Shown here: positions 34,127 to 42,536 of the stretch, one piece after another
Numbering within the stretch: position 1 is the stretch's first letter
How the letters are laid out: every line of letters starts with the position of its first letter
DNA from: Alistipes sp.
GTDB taxonomy: Bacteria; Bacteroidota; Bacteroidia; Bacteroidales; Rikenellaceae
Assembly (NCBI GenBank): GCA_017501625.1
Contig: JAFVWO010000050.1
Coordinates: 1 to 42,572, forward strand
Direction: 5' to 3'
Length of the DNA stretch: 42,572 nucleotides
Notes under the pieces: generated by a model
What the model saw: the letters and a program-made list of their open reading frames with translations, nothing else
Told to the model about the DNA's origin: nothing
The model's database searches: none
Translations under genes and position numbers: made by a program

Positions 34127-35149
34127 ATGCGTGGGGCTGAGATTGCGATGATTGTCTGCATAGTGATGCAGATAGGTGCTATGGTGTTGGCACTTCTTCT
34201 TGTCAACCAGACGAAGTATCGTGCGCTGTGGTGGTGCTGTATCATAGGCCTTGCGATGCTCACCGCCGAGCGTGTTCTTCAACTCTTCGAGTGGGATGGC
34301 GTGGATATATCGAACCTTGCGTTTGCATGGGTGGGGACAATCGTGTCTGTAAGCTTCTCGGTGAGTGTTGTCTGCGCCCACATGCTTGTGCGCCATGTCG
34401 ACCGTATGACCAACCACCGTCGCATGCTCGAAAATAGCCTTATGACGGCGGTGTTACGTACCGAGGAGCGCTCGCGTGCCTCCTTCTCGCGTGAGTTACA
34501 CGACGGCTTAGGGCCGCTGCTCTCCTCTGCCAAGATGTCCATCTCGGCACTTCAGCGCGCCGAACTAAGCGATAAGGATCGCAGTACGCTTGCTAACACC
34601 TCGGCTGTCATTGATGAGGCCATACGCTCGCTGCGCGAGATATCGAATAACCTCTCGCCTCATATTCTCAATAACTTCGGTCTTGTGCGCGGCATCAAGA
34701 ACTTTATAGATAGGGTTGTTACGCTACACGATGTAAAAATCAACTTTCGCACGTCGCTGCGCACCGAGCGCTTTGACTCCAACATTGAAGTTATCCTCTA
34801 CCGCGTTGTGTGTGAGCTTATTAATAACTCGCTGAAACATTCGGGCTGTAAGACCATAGACCTACACCTCGAACTTCGGGACAATCGCCTGAATATTGAG
34901 TATCGCGACGATGGCCACGGTTTCTCGCTTCAGGATGCCGATAATGCGGGTATGGGCCTCTCGAACATACGCTCGCGCATATCGTCGCTGAGTGGCAAAC
35001 TTACACTTACAAGCCAGCCGGGTAGGGGCATGTCGGCATACATATCCGTGTCTACGGATAGTGCCATCATACGCCTCTCGAGCAGTGAATACGACCAACT
35101 ATATAACACACCTAAGAATGACAAGAAACGTAAAAATAGCTCTCGTTGA
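34127..35149 (+). CDS. Sensor histidine kinase, NarX/DesK-like (HisKA_3)
   Basis: 340 residues. Membrane part: about three hydrophobic stretches (MIVCIVMQIGAMVLALLLV, WWCCIIGLAMLTAERVL, AFAWVGTIVSVSFSVSVVCAHML) with almost no periplasmic sensor. Phosphoacceptor box RASFSRELHDGLGPLLSSAK with His near residue 127. HATPase_c domain: N-box ELINNSLKHSG, G-boxes EYRDDGHGFS and GMGLSNIRSRI. It probably senses something within the membrane or through partners. It overlaps the response regulator by 32 bp and lies 12 bp after surE, so it is part of the cell-shape operon. Confidence 0.88.
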   Translation: MRGAEIAMIVCIVMQIGAMVLALLLVNQTKYRALWWCCIIGLAMLTAERVLQLFEWDGVDISNLAFAWVGTIVSVSFSVSVVCAHMLVRHVDRMTNHRRMLENSLMTAVLRTEERSRASFSRELHDGLGPLLSSAKMSISALQRAELSDKDRSTLANTSAVIDEAIRSLREISNNLSPHILNNFGLVRGIKNFIDRVVTLHDVKINFRTSLRTERFDSNIEVILYRVVCELINNSLKHSGCKTIDLHLELRDNRLNIEYRDDGHGFSLQDADNAGMGLSNIRSRISSLSGKLTLTSQPGRGMSAYISVSTDSAIIRLSSSEYDQLYNTPKNDKKRKNSSR

Positions 35150-35768
35150 TGACCATACGCTCTTTCGTACAGGCTTGCGTGGTCTGTTGTCGCAACGCGA
35201 TGACTTCGAGGTTGTTGCAGATGTGGGCAGCGGTGAGGAGTTTATAGAGCTGCTCCCCACGATAGATGTAGACGTTGTCTTTATGGATATCTCGATGCCC
35301 GGTATGGATGGTGCCGAGGCTACGCGCCGTGCTTTGCAGTTGCGTCCCGACCTGCGCATCGTCACGCTCTCGATGTATGGCGACGACCACTACTATACGC
35401 TGATGATGGAGTGTGGTGCCTCGGGCTTCCTGCTTAAGGACTCGGATATAGATGAGGTTTATGCTGCTGTCGATACGACGATAGCGGGTGATAGCTACTT
35501 CAGCTCTGCACTCCTCGGCTCACTCACACGTAACATGAGTCGCTTGGCTTCGGGTGTCGAGGAGGATGACGATGCGCTCTCGGATCGCGAGATAGAGATT
35601 CTCGTTGAGGTGTGTCGTGGTCTGTCGAATCAGGAGATTGCCGACAAACTTTTTATCTCGAAGCGTACCGTGGATAAGCATCGTGCCAATATTCTCGAAA
35701 AGACGGGGTGTAGGAATACCGCCAACCTTGTGGTCTACGCCATAAAGAATCGCCTCGTGGAGATATAA
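35118..35768 (+). CDS. LuxR/NarL-family response regulator
   Basis: The frame opens upstream at 34992, but the ATG at 35118 (MTRNVKIALVDDHTLFRTG) is the receiver start, giving 216 residues. Receiver domain: acidic pair DD at about 11-12, phosphoacceptor in VVFMDISMPGMDG near residue 56, and Lys in FLLKDSDIDEV. C-terminal LuxR HTH: LSDREIEILVEVCRGLSNQE to SKRTVDKHRANILEKTG (about 150-195). It overlaps the kinase gene's end and is clearly its partner. Targets unknown. A strong terminator follows at 35790. Confidence 0.93.
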   Translation: MTRNVKIALVDDHTLFRTGLRGLLSQRDDFEVVADVGSGEEFIELLPTIDVDVVFMDISMPGMDGAEATRRALQLRPDLRIVTLSMYGDDHYYTLMMECGASGFLLKDSDIDEVYAAVDTTIAGDSYFSSALLGSLTRNMSRLASGVEEDDDALSDREIEILVEVCRGLSNQEIADKLFISKRTVDKHRANILEKTGCRNTANLVVYAIKNRLVEI

Positions 35769-35789
35769 CCATTTTTTTCTGCGCCACAC

Positions 35790-35850
35790 GTAGCCCTCGG
35801 TGGAGAGATAAGTATTTTTACTTATTTCTCTTTCGAGGCTACTTTTTTTT
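35790..35850 (+). terminator. Terminator of the mre-rod-surE-two-component operon
   Basis: A long imperfect stem GTAGCC...AGAGATAAGTA / TACTTATTTCTCT...GGCTAC, followed by T8, starting 22 bp after the response-regulator stop. Confidence 0.8.
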
Positions 35851-35884
35851 GTTGTCTCAGATTAATAAAAACCATAAAAAATAT

Positions 35885-35892
35885 TACCTTTG
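35885..35892 (+). promoter_or_regulatory. -7 box for the oxoamine synthase gene
   Basis: TACCTTTG about 85 nt before the ATG at 35977. Confidence 0.55.
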
Positions 35893-35976
35893 CAGAGATA
35901 TTTATTGGCGTTGTGAGTGCTGTGAGGTGCTTGTGGCGACTCGTAAACAGGAAGTTTTAACTAAACATACGCAATA

Positions 35977-37245
35977 ATGGTAGATATTTTTGATCGCTTA
36001 TCGAAGAATGCCGGCGGCCCCATTGGTCAGTATATGTCGGCAGTACACGGCTATTTTGCATTCCCCAAGCTTGAGGGTGAGTTGGGTCCTCACATGACCT
36101 TCCGTGGTAAGCCTGTGTTGAACTGGAGTTTGAACAACTATCTCGGTTTGGCTAACCATCCCGAGGTGCGTGAGGCTGATGCCGAGGGTGGTAAGGAGTT
36201 TGGTATGGCCTACCCCATGGGTGCTCGTATGATGTCGGGACAGACGAAGTATCACGAGCAGTTGGAGCGTGAGCTCGCCGAGTTCGTAGGTAAGGAGGAT
36301 GCCTTCCTTCTCAACTACGGTTATCAGGGTATGATTTCTATCATCGACTGTCTGCTTACACCCCGCGATGTTGTCGTCTACGACAAGGAGTGCCACGCAT
36401 GTATCATCGATGGTCTTCGTATGCACCCGGGTAAGCGTTTCGTATATGCACACAACGATGAGGACTCTCTTCGTCTACAGCTTAAGCACGCCACGGAGCT
36501 TGCCGAGGAGCAGAAGGGTGGTGTCCTCGTGATTACCGAGGGTGTCTTCGGTATGAAGGGTGACCTCGGCTTCCTCGATGTCATCGTTAAGTGCAAGAAG
36601 GACTTTAGTTTCCGTCTCCTTGTTGATGATGCTCACGGCTTCGGTACTATGGGTACTAACGGCCGTGGTACGGGTGACCACTTTGGTGTGCAGGATGAGA
36701 TTGACGTCTTGTTCAACACCTTCGCTAAGTCAATGGCCGGTATCGGTGCTTTCGTGTCGGGTCCTCGTTGGCTTATCAACCTCTTCCGTTACAACATGCG
36801 CTCGCAGCTCTATGCTAAGTCGTTGCCTATGCCTATGGTCATCGGTGCGCTCAAGCGTCTTGACCTTATACGCAAGCACCCAGAGTATCAGGAGAAGCTT
36901 TGGGAGATTACCCGCGCATTGCAGAAGGGCCTCACGGACAATGGCTTCAACATCGGTGTTACGCAGTCGCCCGTGACCCCCATCTACATGAAGGGTGGCA
37001 ACGAGGAGGGTACAAACCTTATCGTCGACCTTCGCGAGAACTACGGTTTGTTCTGCTCTATCGTAATCTACCCCGTTATTCCTAAGGGCGAGATTATCCT
37101 TCGCGTTATACCTACTGCAGCCCACACTATGGAGGATGTGGAGTACACCATCAATACGTTCAAGGCTGTACGCGCGAAGTTCGAGGCTGGTGAGTATATC
37201 AAGCCTATACCTCAGATGGCTGATCCCGACTTTAAGGTTCGCTAA
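35977..37245 (+). CDS. PLP-dependent alpha-oxoamine synthase (serine palmitoyltransferase/KBL family)
   Basis: 422 residues. Such enzymes condense an amino acid with an acyl thioester and release CO2, giving sphingoid-like, sulfonolipid or aminoketone bases. Motifs: NWSLNNYLGLANHPEV near 49-64, PMGARMMSGQTKYHEQLE near 78-95, LLVDDAHGFGTMG near 209-221 (PLP-binding Asp and His), and TFAKSMAGIGAFVSG near 248-262 with the Schiff-base Lys. The N-terminus carries about 25 extra residues relative to KBL and BioF. No kbl/tdh or bio partner is adjacent. In Alistipes a member of this family makes the first intermediate of sulfonolipids (cysteate plus acyl-ACP). Serine or cysteate as substrate cannot be decided here. 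A two-hairpin 3' element follows. Confidence 0.82.
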   Translation: MVDIFDRLSKNAGGPIGQYMSAVHGYFAFPKLEGELGPHMTFRGKPVLNWSLNNYLGLANHPEVREADAEGGKEFGMAYPMGARMMSGQTKYHEQLERELAEFVGKEDAFLLNYGYQGMISIIDCLLTPRDVVVYDKECHACIIDGLRMHPGKRFVYAHNDEDSLRLQLKHATELAEEQKGGVLVITEGVFGMKGDLGFLDVIVKCKKDFSFRLLVDDAHGFGTMGTNGRGTGDHFGVQDEIDVLFNTFAKSMAGIGAFVSGPRWLINLFRYNMRSQLYAKSLPMPMVIGALKRLDLIRKHPEYQEKLWEITRALQKGLTDNGFNIGVTQSPVTPIYMKGGNEEGTNLIVDLRENYGLFCSIVIYPVIPKGEIILRVIPTAAHTMEDVEYTINTFKAVRAKFEAGEYIKPIPQMADPDFKVR

Positions 37246-37250
37246 TCTCA

Positions 37251-37345
37251 GTCTTGTATGATGAGCCGCCTCTTTGCGGCACATCCCTAAACGTAGACTA
37301 CAACGGGCTGTACGTTTTACTACTATCCCGTTGTAGTTGCTTTTT
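37251..37345 (+). ncRNA. Two-hairpin 3' element, copy 3 (after the oxoamine synthase)
   Basis: Lead GTCTTGTATGATGAG, hairpin 1 GCCGC-CTCTTT-GCGGC at 37265-37280, and hairpin 2 ACTACAACGGG / CCCGTTGTAGT at 37298-37337 around CTGTACGTTTTACTACTAT, then CTTTTT. The most diverged copy: stem bases are almost all different from the other copies but still pair, and the TAC-containing loop is kept. Confidence 0.55.
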
Positions 37346-37429
37346 GTGATAGGCAATATTCGCATTTTTGAAAATGGGAAAGTGCGGCTATTGATTTACT
37401 TTCGCTGAATAGATTACCATTTACTAAAC

Positions 37430-37762
37430 ATGAAGCAATACATATTCCTGCTCCTTGCCATCATCTTTGAGGTGGCGTGGGCTGTGCTGCTGAAGTATAC
37501 CGATGGCTTCACACGACTATGGCCCTCTGTTGCGACCCTCGCAACATACCTCGCAGCGCTATACTTTCTCAACCTGACGGTGCAGACTATGCCTGTGGGC
37601 ATCGCTTATGCCGTATGGGCGGGTACGGGTATGGTGCTTATAGCCCTGTTCGGTGTCGTCGTGTTGAAGCAACACCTCGATATTCCTGCTATTGTCGGCC
37701 TCGCGCTCATCGTCGCGGGCGTATTAGTCCTAAACCTCGGCTCTAAGAGCGTAACACACTAA
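37430..37762 (+). CDS. Small multidrug resistance (SMR) family transporter
   Basis: A 110-residue protein with four membrane helices. The functional Glu lies in IIFEVAWAVLLKY (helix 1), which is like the guanidinium exporter Gdx (EVxWAxxLKYTxGF). The later part, GTGMVLIALFG and DIPAIVGLALIVAGVLVLNL, is closer to EmrE/Qac pumps. Works as a dimer exchanging H+ for cations. The substrate class is unclear because the signatures are mixed. The serine hydrolase gene starts 2 bp after its stop, so they form a transcript. Confidence 0.88.
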   Translation: MKQYIFLLLAIIFEVAWAVLLKYTDGFTRLWPSVATLATYLAALYFLNLTVQTMPVGIAYAVWAGTGMVLIALFGVVVLKQHLDIPAIVGLALIVAGVLVLNLGSKSVTH

Positions 37763-37764
37763 CT

Positions 37765-39024
37765 ATGAAAGACAACACACGTGTATCGCTCTCCATCGTC
37801 GTATGGATACTCCTCTTTGTGGGATTTGTCGCTATGGGTATTCATGGCATTACGCACATAGATGCCGGTAGTGAGGTTGAGATTGTTGCCGCCAGCAATG
37901 AGCAGCGCATAGAAAGGGTTGCACCCGATAGCGTGGGGCTCGATTCGTGCGATTTACGCCGCATAGCCCCGCTTGTCGAGGAGCATGTTGCGCGTGGCGC
38001 CTTTTCGGGGGCTGTTGTTGCCGTTGTGCGGGGTGATAAGCTCGCTTATATTAAGGCTTTTGGCTCGTGTGATGATGTGCCGATGTCGGAAGATGTGCGT
38101 TTTGACCTCGCCTCGCTCACCAAGCCTGTTGTTGTGGCTACGGCCGTGATGCAGCTTGTTGAGTGTGGCATGTTACGCCTCAGCGAGCGCGTTAGCGGCA
38201 TAATACCCGATTTCGAGGGGTGGCACGATGAGGAGGACGAGGAACATGCTATCACCATCCTCGACCTTATGACCCACACCTCATGTCTACCCTCGTATGT
38301 CTCGATTGAGCGCCTATGTAGGGAGTATCCCGACTCTGCGGTTGTGGCACGTGAGGAGCTTATGGATTATATAGCCCACTGCGATAGGGAGCTACCCGAG
38401 GAGGAGGGGGCAAGTCGATATAGTTGCTTAAACTATATTGCCCTTGGTGCTGTTGTTGAGAAGATTGCGGGCATGTCGCTCGATGAGTATGCCGATAAGT
38501 ATATTTTCGAACCTCTAGATATGCACGACACATGTTTTACCCCTACTGACGAGCATGCTGCATTGTGCGTGCCTACATCACCTACGCTTTGTGGTGTTGT
38601 CCATGACCCTTTGGCGCGAGAGATTATGGGTGGCGTGTCGGGCAATGCAGGGCTCTTCTCTACGGCCGAGGACCTCGCCATATATGCTGCGATGCTCCTT
38701 TGTGGCGGCACATGGCGAGGTGTTGAGGTGCTCTCGCCCCTCAGTGTCGATGCTATGTTCGTTCTCCCCTACGGTTACGATGTTGCAGGGCGTACACTCG
38801 GTTGGAGGGCTGCACGCTCGGTATATGTTGCTGCGGGCGACCTTCTTGCGGGCGATAACACCATTGTGCATACGGGTGCTACGGGAACATCTATTGTGGT
38901 AAATCGTAGGCATAATATTGCCGTTATCATCCTCACAAACCGCACCTTTGGCACGGCAACAGCGACAGATATCCATGATTTGCGCTCGAAGGTGTGTAAT
39001 GTCGTAGCGGCAGCAATAAGGTAG
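37765..39024 (+). CDS. Serine beta-lactamase-fold hydrolase (class C/esterase family), membrane-anchored
   Basis: 419 residues. One N-terminal membrane helix (about 8-28, SIVVWILLFVGFVAMGIHGI) places the rest outside. Active-site S-x-x-K is in LASLTKPVVVATAV near residue 116. The second motif lies in RYSCLNYIALG, of the YSxxN type. The third is HTGATGTS near residue 372, replacing K-T-G as in many S12 esterases and D-aminopeptidases. Probably acts on peptidoglycan peptides or esters rather than beta-lactams, but the substrate is unknown. It follows the SMR gene at once and ends before a perfect terminator. Confidence 0.85.
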   Translation: MKDNTRVSLSIVVWILLFVGFVAMGIHGITHIDAGSEVEIVAASNEQRIERVAPDSVGLDSCDLRRIAPLVEEHVARGAFSGAVVAVVRGDKLAYIKAFGSCDDVPMSEDVRFDLASLTKPVVVATAVMQLVECGMLRLSERVSGIIPDFEGWHDEEDEEHAITILDLMTHTSCLPSYVSIERLCREYPDSAVVAREELMDYIAHCDRELPEEEGASRYSCLNYIALGAVVEKIAGMSLDEYADKYIFEPLDMHDTCFTPTDEHAALCVPTSPTLCGVVHDPLAREIMGGVSGNAGLFSTAEDLAIYAAMLLCGGTWRGVEVLSPLSVDAMFVLPYGYDVAGRTLGWRAARSVYVAAGDLLAGDNTIVHTGATGTSIVVNRRHNIAVIILTNRTFGTATATDIHDLRSKVCNVVAAAIR

Positions 39025-39039
39025 ATGTGTAATACCAAA

Positions 39040-39075
39040 AAATAACTCCTTCCGAATGTTCGGAAGGAGTTATTT
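39040..39075. terminator. Bidirectional terminator between convergent genes
   Basis: A 17-bp perfect stem (AAATAACTCCTTCCGAA with its complement), 2-nt loop TG. It serves the hydrolase gene on the plus strand and the TPR gene on the minus strand. Confidence 0.9.
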
Positions 39076-39091
39076 CTTTGATACCCATCTA

Positions 39092-40036
39092 TTACTGAGC
39101 GCTGAGGGCAGCAATAACAGCCTCGGCGTTAGCCACGTTGTTACCGGCAGTCACGTTCTTCATGGCTGCGATAGCCTCGTTGAACTGCTCCTTCTCGTTG
39201 TAGGCAACACCAAGGAGATAGTAGATGTCGCTACGACCCTCGTCTGTTGTCTGTGCCTCGATGGCGGCAGCAGAGAGCTCAATCATCTTATTAAAATCCT
39301 TCTTGCCGTAGTATGCCTGCATCGTAATCTTCGCAGCCATCGCAGCATCGTCGAGCTGCTCGGCCATGGCGATGATGCCGTCGTAGTCGTTGGCCATCTG
39401 GAGCTTTGCAACCTCGTTGTTGGTGTACATATCCATCTTAGCCTGAGCTGCGGTGATAGCCTCAGCAAACTTATCGGGGTTGAGAGATGCTATCTTGGTG
39501 CATATCTTCATTCCCTCCTGATACTGCTCGCTCTTGAAGTAGCTCTCAGCGAGGTTCAATGCCATATCCGTATTGCGGGGGTCGGCAGCGTAGCCCTTAG
39601 AGAATACCTCGATAGCCGTAGCGTAGTCCTCAGAGTTGAAGGCATCGGCACCCTGCACCTGATATACCTGACCTATGAGCGTGCGGTTCTTGTTCATAGA
39701 TGCTACATCCTCGTATAGCTCAGCGAGATTTGCCGCCTCGGTGAAGTTGGCTACGGCCTCCTCATACTGCTTAGCGTTAACAGCAGCAACACCCATCTTG
39801 TTGTAGCACGTAACGATGAACTTCTTCGAGCCGGCGATGGCCTTCAGCTGGTTTGCATCGGGCTCGTCGATATCCCAACCTGCATCAATAACGCTCTGGA
39901 ACTGCGCGATGGCATCTGTGAAGTTACCAGCCTTAGCGTTACCTACACCCTGCTGGAAGGTTGCTACAACGTCAGTCTGAGCAAATAGTGTAGTTGCACC
40001 CATCAGGGCAACAACCGTCATAAGAAATTTTTTCAT
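39092..40036 (-). CDS. Secreted TPR-repeat protein
   Basis: A 314-residue protein with a signal peptide (MKKFLMTVVALMGATTLFAQ, cut after LFA). About six tetratricopeptide-like repeats follow (AGNFTDAIAQFQSVIDAG, AKQYEEAVANFTEAANLAEL, SEDYATAIEVFSKGYAADPR, SEQYQEGMKICTKIASLNP, KEQFNEAIAAMKNV). No lipobox or membrane helix, so it is probably periplasmic and works as a protein-binding scaffold. A TAACTTTG box at 40095-40102 stands about 60 nt upstream. It belongs to a set common in Bacteroidales, function not established. Confidence 0.8.
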   Translation of the reverse strand: MKKFLMTVVALMGATTLFAQTDVVATFQQGVGNAKAGNFTDAIAQFQSVIDAGWDIDEPDANQLKAIAGSKKFIVTCYNKMGVAAVNAKQYEEAVANFTEAANLAELYEDVASMNKNRTLIGQVYQVQGADAFNSEDYATAIEVFSKGYAADPRNTDMALNLAESYFKSEQYQEGMKICTKIASLNPDKFAEAITAAQAKMDMYTNNEVAKLQMANDYDGIIAMAEQLDDAAMAAKITMQAYYGKKDFNKMIELSAAAIEAQTTDEGRSDIYYLLGVAYNEKEQFNEAIAAMKNVTAGNNVANAEAVIAALSAQ

Positions 40037-40094
40037 AATAGTTCTAATATTATTTTGTTTAATTAGTTTTCGTCGTTAAGGTCAAAACCAACTA

Positions 40095-40102
40095 CAAAGT
40101 TA
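40095..40102 (-). promoter_or_regulatory. -7 box for the secreted TPR gene
   Basis: TAACTTTG on the minus strand, leader about 50 nt. Confidence 0.5.
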
Positions 40103-40139
40103 CGATATTATTTTTGAATATCAATACTTTCGCATCCAC

Positions 40140-40601
40140 TTATTTGCGTAGCTCGCCAAAAAAACGTGTCATCAGGGCCTCGCACTCGTTCTGTAGCACG
40201 CCTCGTGTGACCACCGTCTTGGGGTGCATAATGCGCTCGGAATAAGTCGAATAGCCCCTTTTGGGGTCAGCCGTACCATATACTAAGCGCCCTATCTGGC
40301 TCCATGCCAACGCACCCCCACACATGACACATGGCTCGACGGTCACGTAGAGCGTACACTCGGCGAGATACTTGCCCCCGAGTGTCGACATCGCCGCTGT
40401 TATTGCCTGCATCTCGGCATGTGCCGTGGCATCCATCAACGTCTCCACAAGGTTGTGACCGCGACCTATAACCCTGTCGCCAGCAACGACAACAGCGCCT
40501 ATGGGAACCTCCCTCTTTGCTAACGCACGCTCGGCCTCGGCTATTGCCATGCGCATATATTTTTCATCTTTTGAGGTGTCAAAAACACTTTTTTTCTCCA
40601 T
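40140..40601 (-). CDS. tadA: tRNA adenosine(34) deaminase TadA
   Basis: A 153-residue zinc deaminase that converts A34 to inosine in tRNA-Arg(ACG). Zinc site: HAEMQAI near residue 61 and PCVMCGGAL near 90-98, the H-A-E and P-C-x-x-C pair. N-terminal YMRMAIAEAERALAKREVPIGAVVV is the normal family start. The catalytic Glu in HAE is present. Its promoter box (TATCTTTG, minus strand) at 40645-40652 stands only 7 bp past the aspS box in the plus direction, so the two starts are back to back. Confidence 0.95.
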   Translation of the reverse strand: MEKKSVFDTSKDEKYMRMAIAEAERALAKREVPIGAVVVAGDRVIGRGHNLVETLMDATAHAEMQAITAAMSTLGGKYLAECTLYVTVEPCVMCGGALAWSQIGRLVYGTADPKRGYSTYSERIMHPKTVVTRGVLQNECEALMTRFFGELRK

Positions 40602-40629
40602 AGAAAGTCTATCTTCGTTGAAAAATTAT

Positions 40630-40652
40630 TACCTTTGTGAGTTGCAAAGATA
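40630..40652. promoter_or_regulatory. Overlapping divergent promoters of tadA and aspS
   Basis: Plus strand TACCTTTG at 40630-40637 for aspS (ATG 40693) and minus strand TATCTTTG at 40645-40652 for tadA (ATG 40601). The expected starts overlap, so RNA polymerase could bind only one at a time. Confidence 0.5.
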
Positions 40653-40692
40653 TAAAAAAGCGAGAATAATATAAAATCTAAAATAAAACACT

Positions 40693-42450
40693 ATGTATAG
40701 GACACATAATTGCGGTGAACTCCGCATTGAAAATGTAGGTCAGACGGTGACCCTCGCAGGTTGGGTGCAGAAGGTGCGCAACCTCGGTGCTATGGCCTTC
40801 ATCGACCTGCGCGATCGCTATGGCATCACGCAGATTACCGTCGAGGAGCACTCTACGGAGGCTGTTAAGGCTGTGGCTGCGGAGGTAGGCCGTGAGTTTG
40901 TATTGCAGGTGACGGGTAAGGTTATTGAGCGCTCGTCGAAGAACTCAAAAATCGCCACCGGCGATATAGAGATATCGGCTACCGAGCTTAAGATACTTAA
41001 CCGTGCCGTGACACCTCCCTTCACCATCGAGGAGGAGTCGGATGGTGGCGACGACCTGCGTATGAAGTACCGCTATTTGGATCTACGCCGCCCACCGCTC
41101 CAGCGTGCTATGATTCTACGTCACCGCATGGCTCAGGCTGTGCGCCAGTTCCTCGACAAGGAGGGTTTCCTCGAGATTGAGACTCCCTATCTTATCAAGT
41201 CTACGCCCGAGGGTGCTCGTGACTTCATCGTGCCCTCGCGCATGAACCCCAACCAGTTCTATGCCCTTCCGCAGTCGCCACAGACACTGAAGCAGTTGCT
41301 TATGGTTGCGGGCTACGACCGTTATTTCCAGATTGTACGATGCTTCCGCGATGAAGACCTTCGTGCCGACCGTCAACCCGAGTTTACGCAGATAGACTGC
41401 GAGATGTCGTTTGTCGAGCAGGAGGACGTCCTCGAAATCTTCGAGCGCTGGGCACGTTACATGTTCAAGGAGGTGATGGATATAGAGTTTGCCGAGCCCT
41501 TCCGTCGTATGCCGTGGATTGAGGCTATGGAGAAGTATGGCTCGGATAAGCCCGACCTTCGTTTTGGTATGACCTTTAGCGATATAACCGACCTCGCCCA
41601 TGGTCACAACTTCGTTGTCTTCGACTCGGCAGAGTATGTCGTAGGCTTCGCAGCTGAAGGCTGTGCATCGTATACGCGCAAGCAGATAGACGAGCTCACG
41701 GAGTTCGTCAAGCGCCCACAGGTGGGAGCCAAAGGCCTCGTGTGGATTCGTGTGGATGCTGAGGGTGGCGTGAAGTCGTCTATCGACAAGTTCTTCAGCC
41801 CTGAGGAGGTTAAGGCTATAGCTGAGCGCACGGGTGCTAAGGCCGGCGATATGGTCTTCATCCTCTGTGGCGAGAAGTTTAAGACACTCACACAGCTTTG
41901 TGCTCTCCGTCTGGAGGTTGCCGAGCGCCTTGGCCTTCGCGATCCCAAGAAGTTTGCACCACTATGGGTTGTCGACTTCCCGATGTTCGAGTGGGATGAG
42001 GAGACACAGCGCTTCTACGCCATGCACCACCCCTTCACCTCGCCCAAGCCCGAGGATGCCAAGTATTTCGATACCGGCGAGTTGGGTAAGATGCGTGCCA
42101 ACGCCTACGACTTTGTATGTAATGGCACAGAGATTGGCGGTGGCTCTATACGTATCCACGATGCAGAGCTTCAGGCTAAGGTGTTCAACGCCCTTGGCTT
42201 CACCCCCGAGGCAGCGGAGGAGCAGTTCGGCTTCTTGATGAACGCATTTAAGTATGGAGCACCTCCTCATGGAGGTCTCGCCTTCGGCTTCGACCGTTTG
42301 TGCTCGCTCTTTGGCGGCTCCGACTCTATCCGCGACTACATCCCCTTCCCGAAGAATAATGCCGGTCGTGATGTTATGCTCGATGGCCCATCGCCCGTAG
42401 CTCAGGCACAGTTGGATGAGTTGTTCCTTGCGCTTGTAAAGCCCGAGTAA
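40693..42450 (+). CDS. aspS: Aspartyl-tRNA synthetase
   Basis: A 585-residue class IIb synthetase of the bacterial type, charging tRNA-Asp. N-terminal OB-fold anticodon-binding domain ([19 protein letters not shown]), then motif 2-like [18 protein letters not shown] near residues 219-236, [11 protein letters not shown] near 195, and motif 3 [15 protein letters not shown] near 534-548. The inserted GAD domain lies in the middle. Length matches bacterial AspRS. The start [11 protein letters not shown] is supported by a TACCTTTG box 56 nt upstream. The 3' two-hairpin element begins at the stop codon. Confidence 0.97.
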   Translation: MYRTHNCGELRIENVGQTVTLAGWVQKVRNLGAMAFIDLRDRYGITQITVEEHSTEAVKAVAAEVGREFVLQVTGKVIERSSKNSKIATGDIEISATELKILNRAVTPPFTIEEESDGGDDLRMKYRYLDLRRPPLQRAMILRHRMAQAVRQFLDKEGFLEIETPYLIKSTPEGARDFIVPSRMNPNQFYALPQSPQTLKQLLMVAGYDRYFQIVRCFRDEDLRADRQPEFTQIDCEMSFVEQEDVLEIFERWARYMFKEVMDIEFAEPFRRMPWIEAMEKYGSDKPDLRFGMTFSDITDLAHGHNFVVFDSAEYVVGFAAEGCASYTRKQIDELTEFVKRPQVGAKGLVWIRVDAEGGVKSSIDKFFSPEEVKAIAERTGAKAGDMVFILCGEKFKTLTQLCALRLEVAERLGLRDPKKFAPLWVVDFPMFEWDEETQRFYAMHHPFTSPKPEDAKYFDTGELGKMRANAYDFVCNGTEIGGGSIRIHDAELQAKVFNALGFTPEAAEEQFGFLMNAFKYGAPPHGGLAFGFDRLCSLFGGSDSIRDYIPFPKNNAGRDVMLDGPSPVAQAQLDELFLALVKPE

Positions 42451-42451
42451 T

Positions 42452-42536
42452 TTCTTGTGATAAGGGGCTATTCTCGGCCTCTCAATCATCAGCCCGAATG
42501 GGAAATACGCTAAGTATGTCCCATCCGGGCTGATTT
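42452..42536 (+). ncRNA. Two-hairpin 3' element, copy 4 (after aspS)
   Basis: Lead TTCTTGTGATAAGG starts 2 nt after the aspS stop. Hairpin 1 AGGGGC/GGCCTCT includes a G-T pair. Hairpin 2 CAGCCCG-A-ATGGGA / TCCCAT-C-CGGGCTG pairs except for one A-C mismatch, with inner TAC-GCTAA-GTA. No long T-run follows. Nearly identical to copy 1 in lead and core. Confidence 0.65.
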
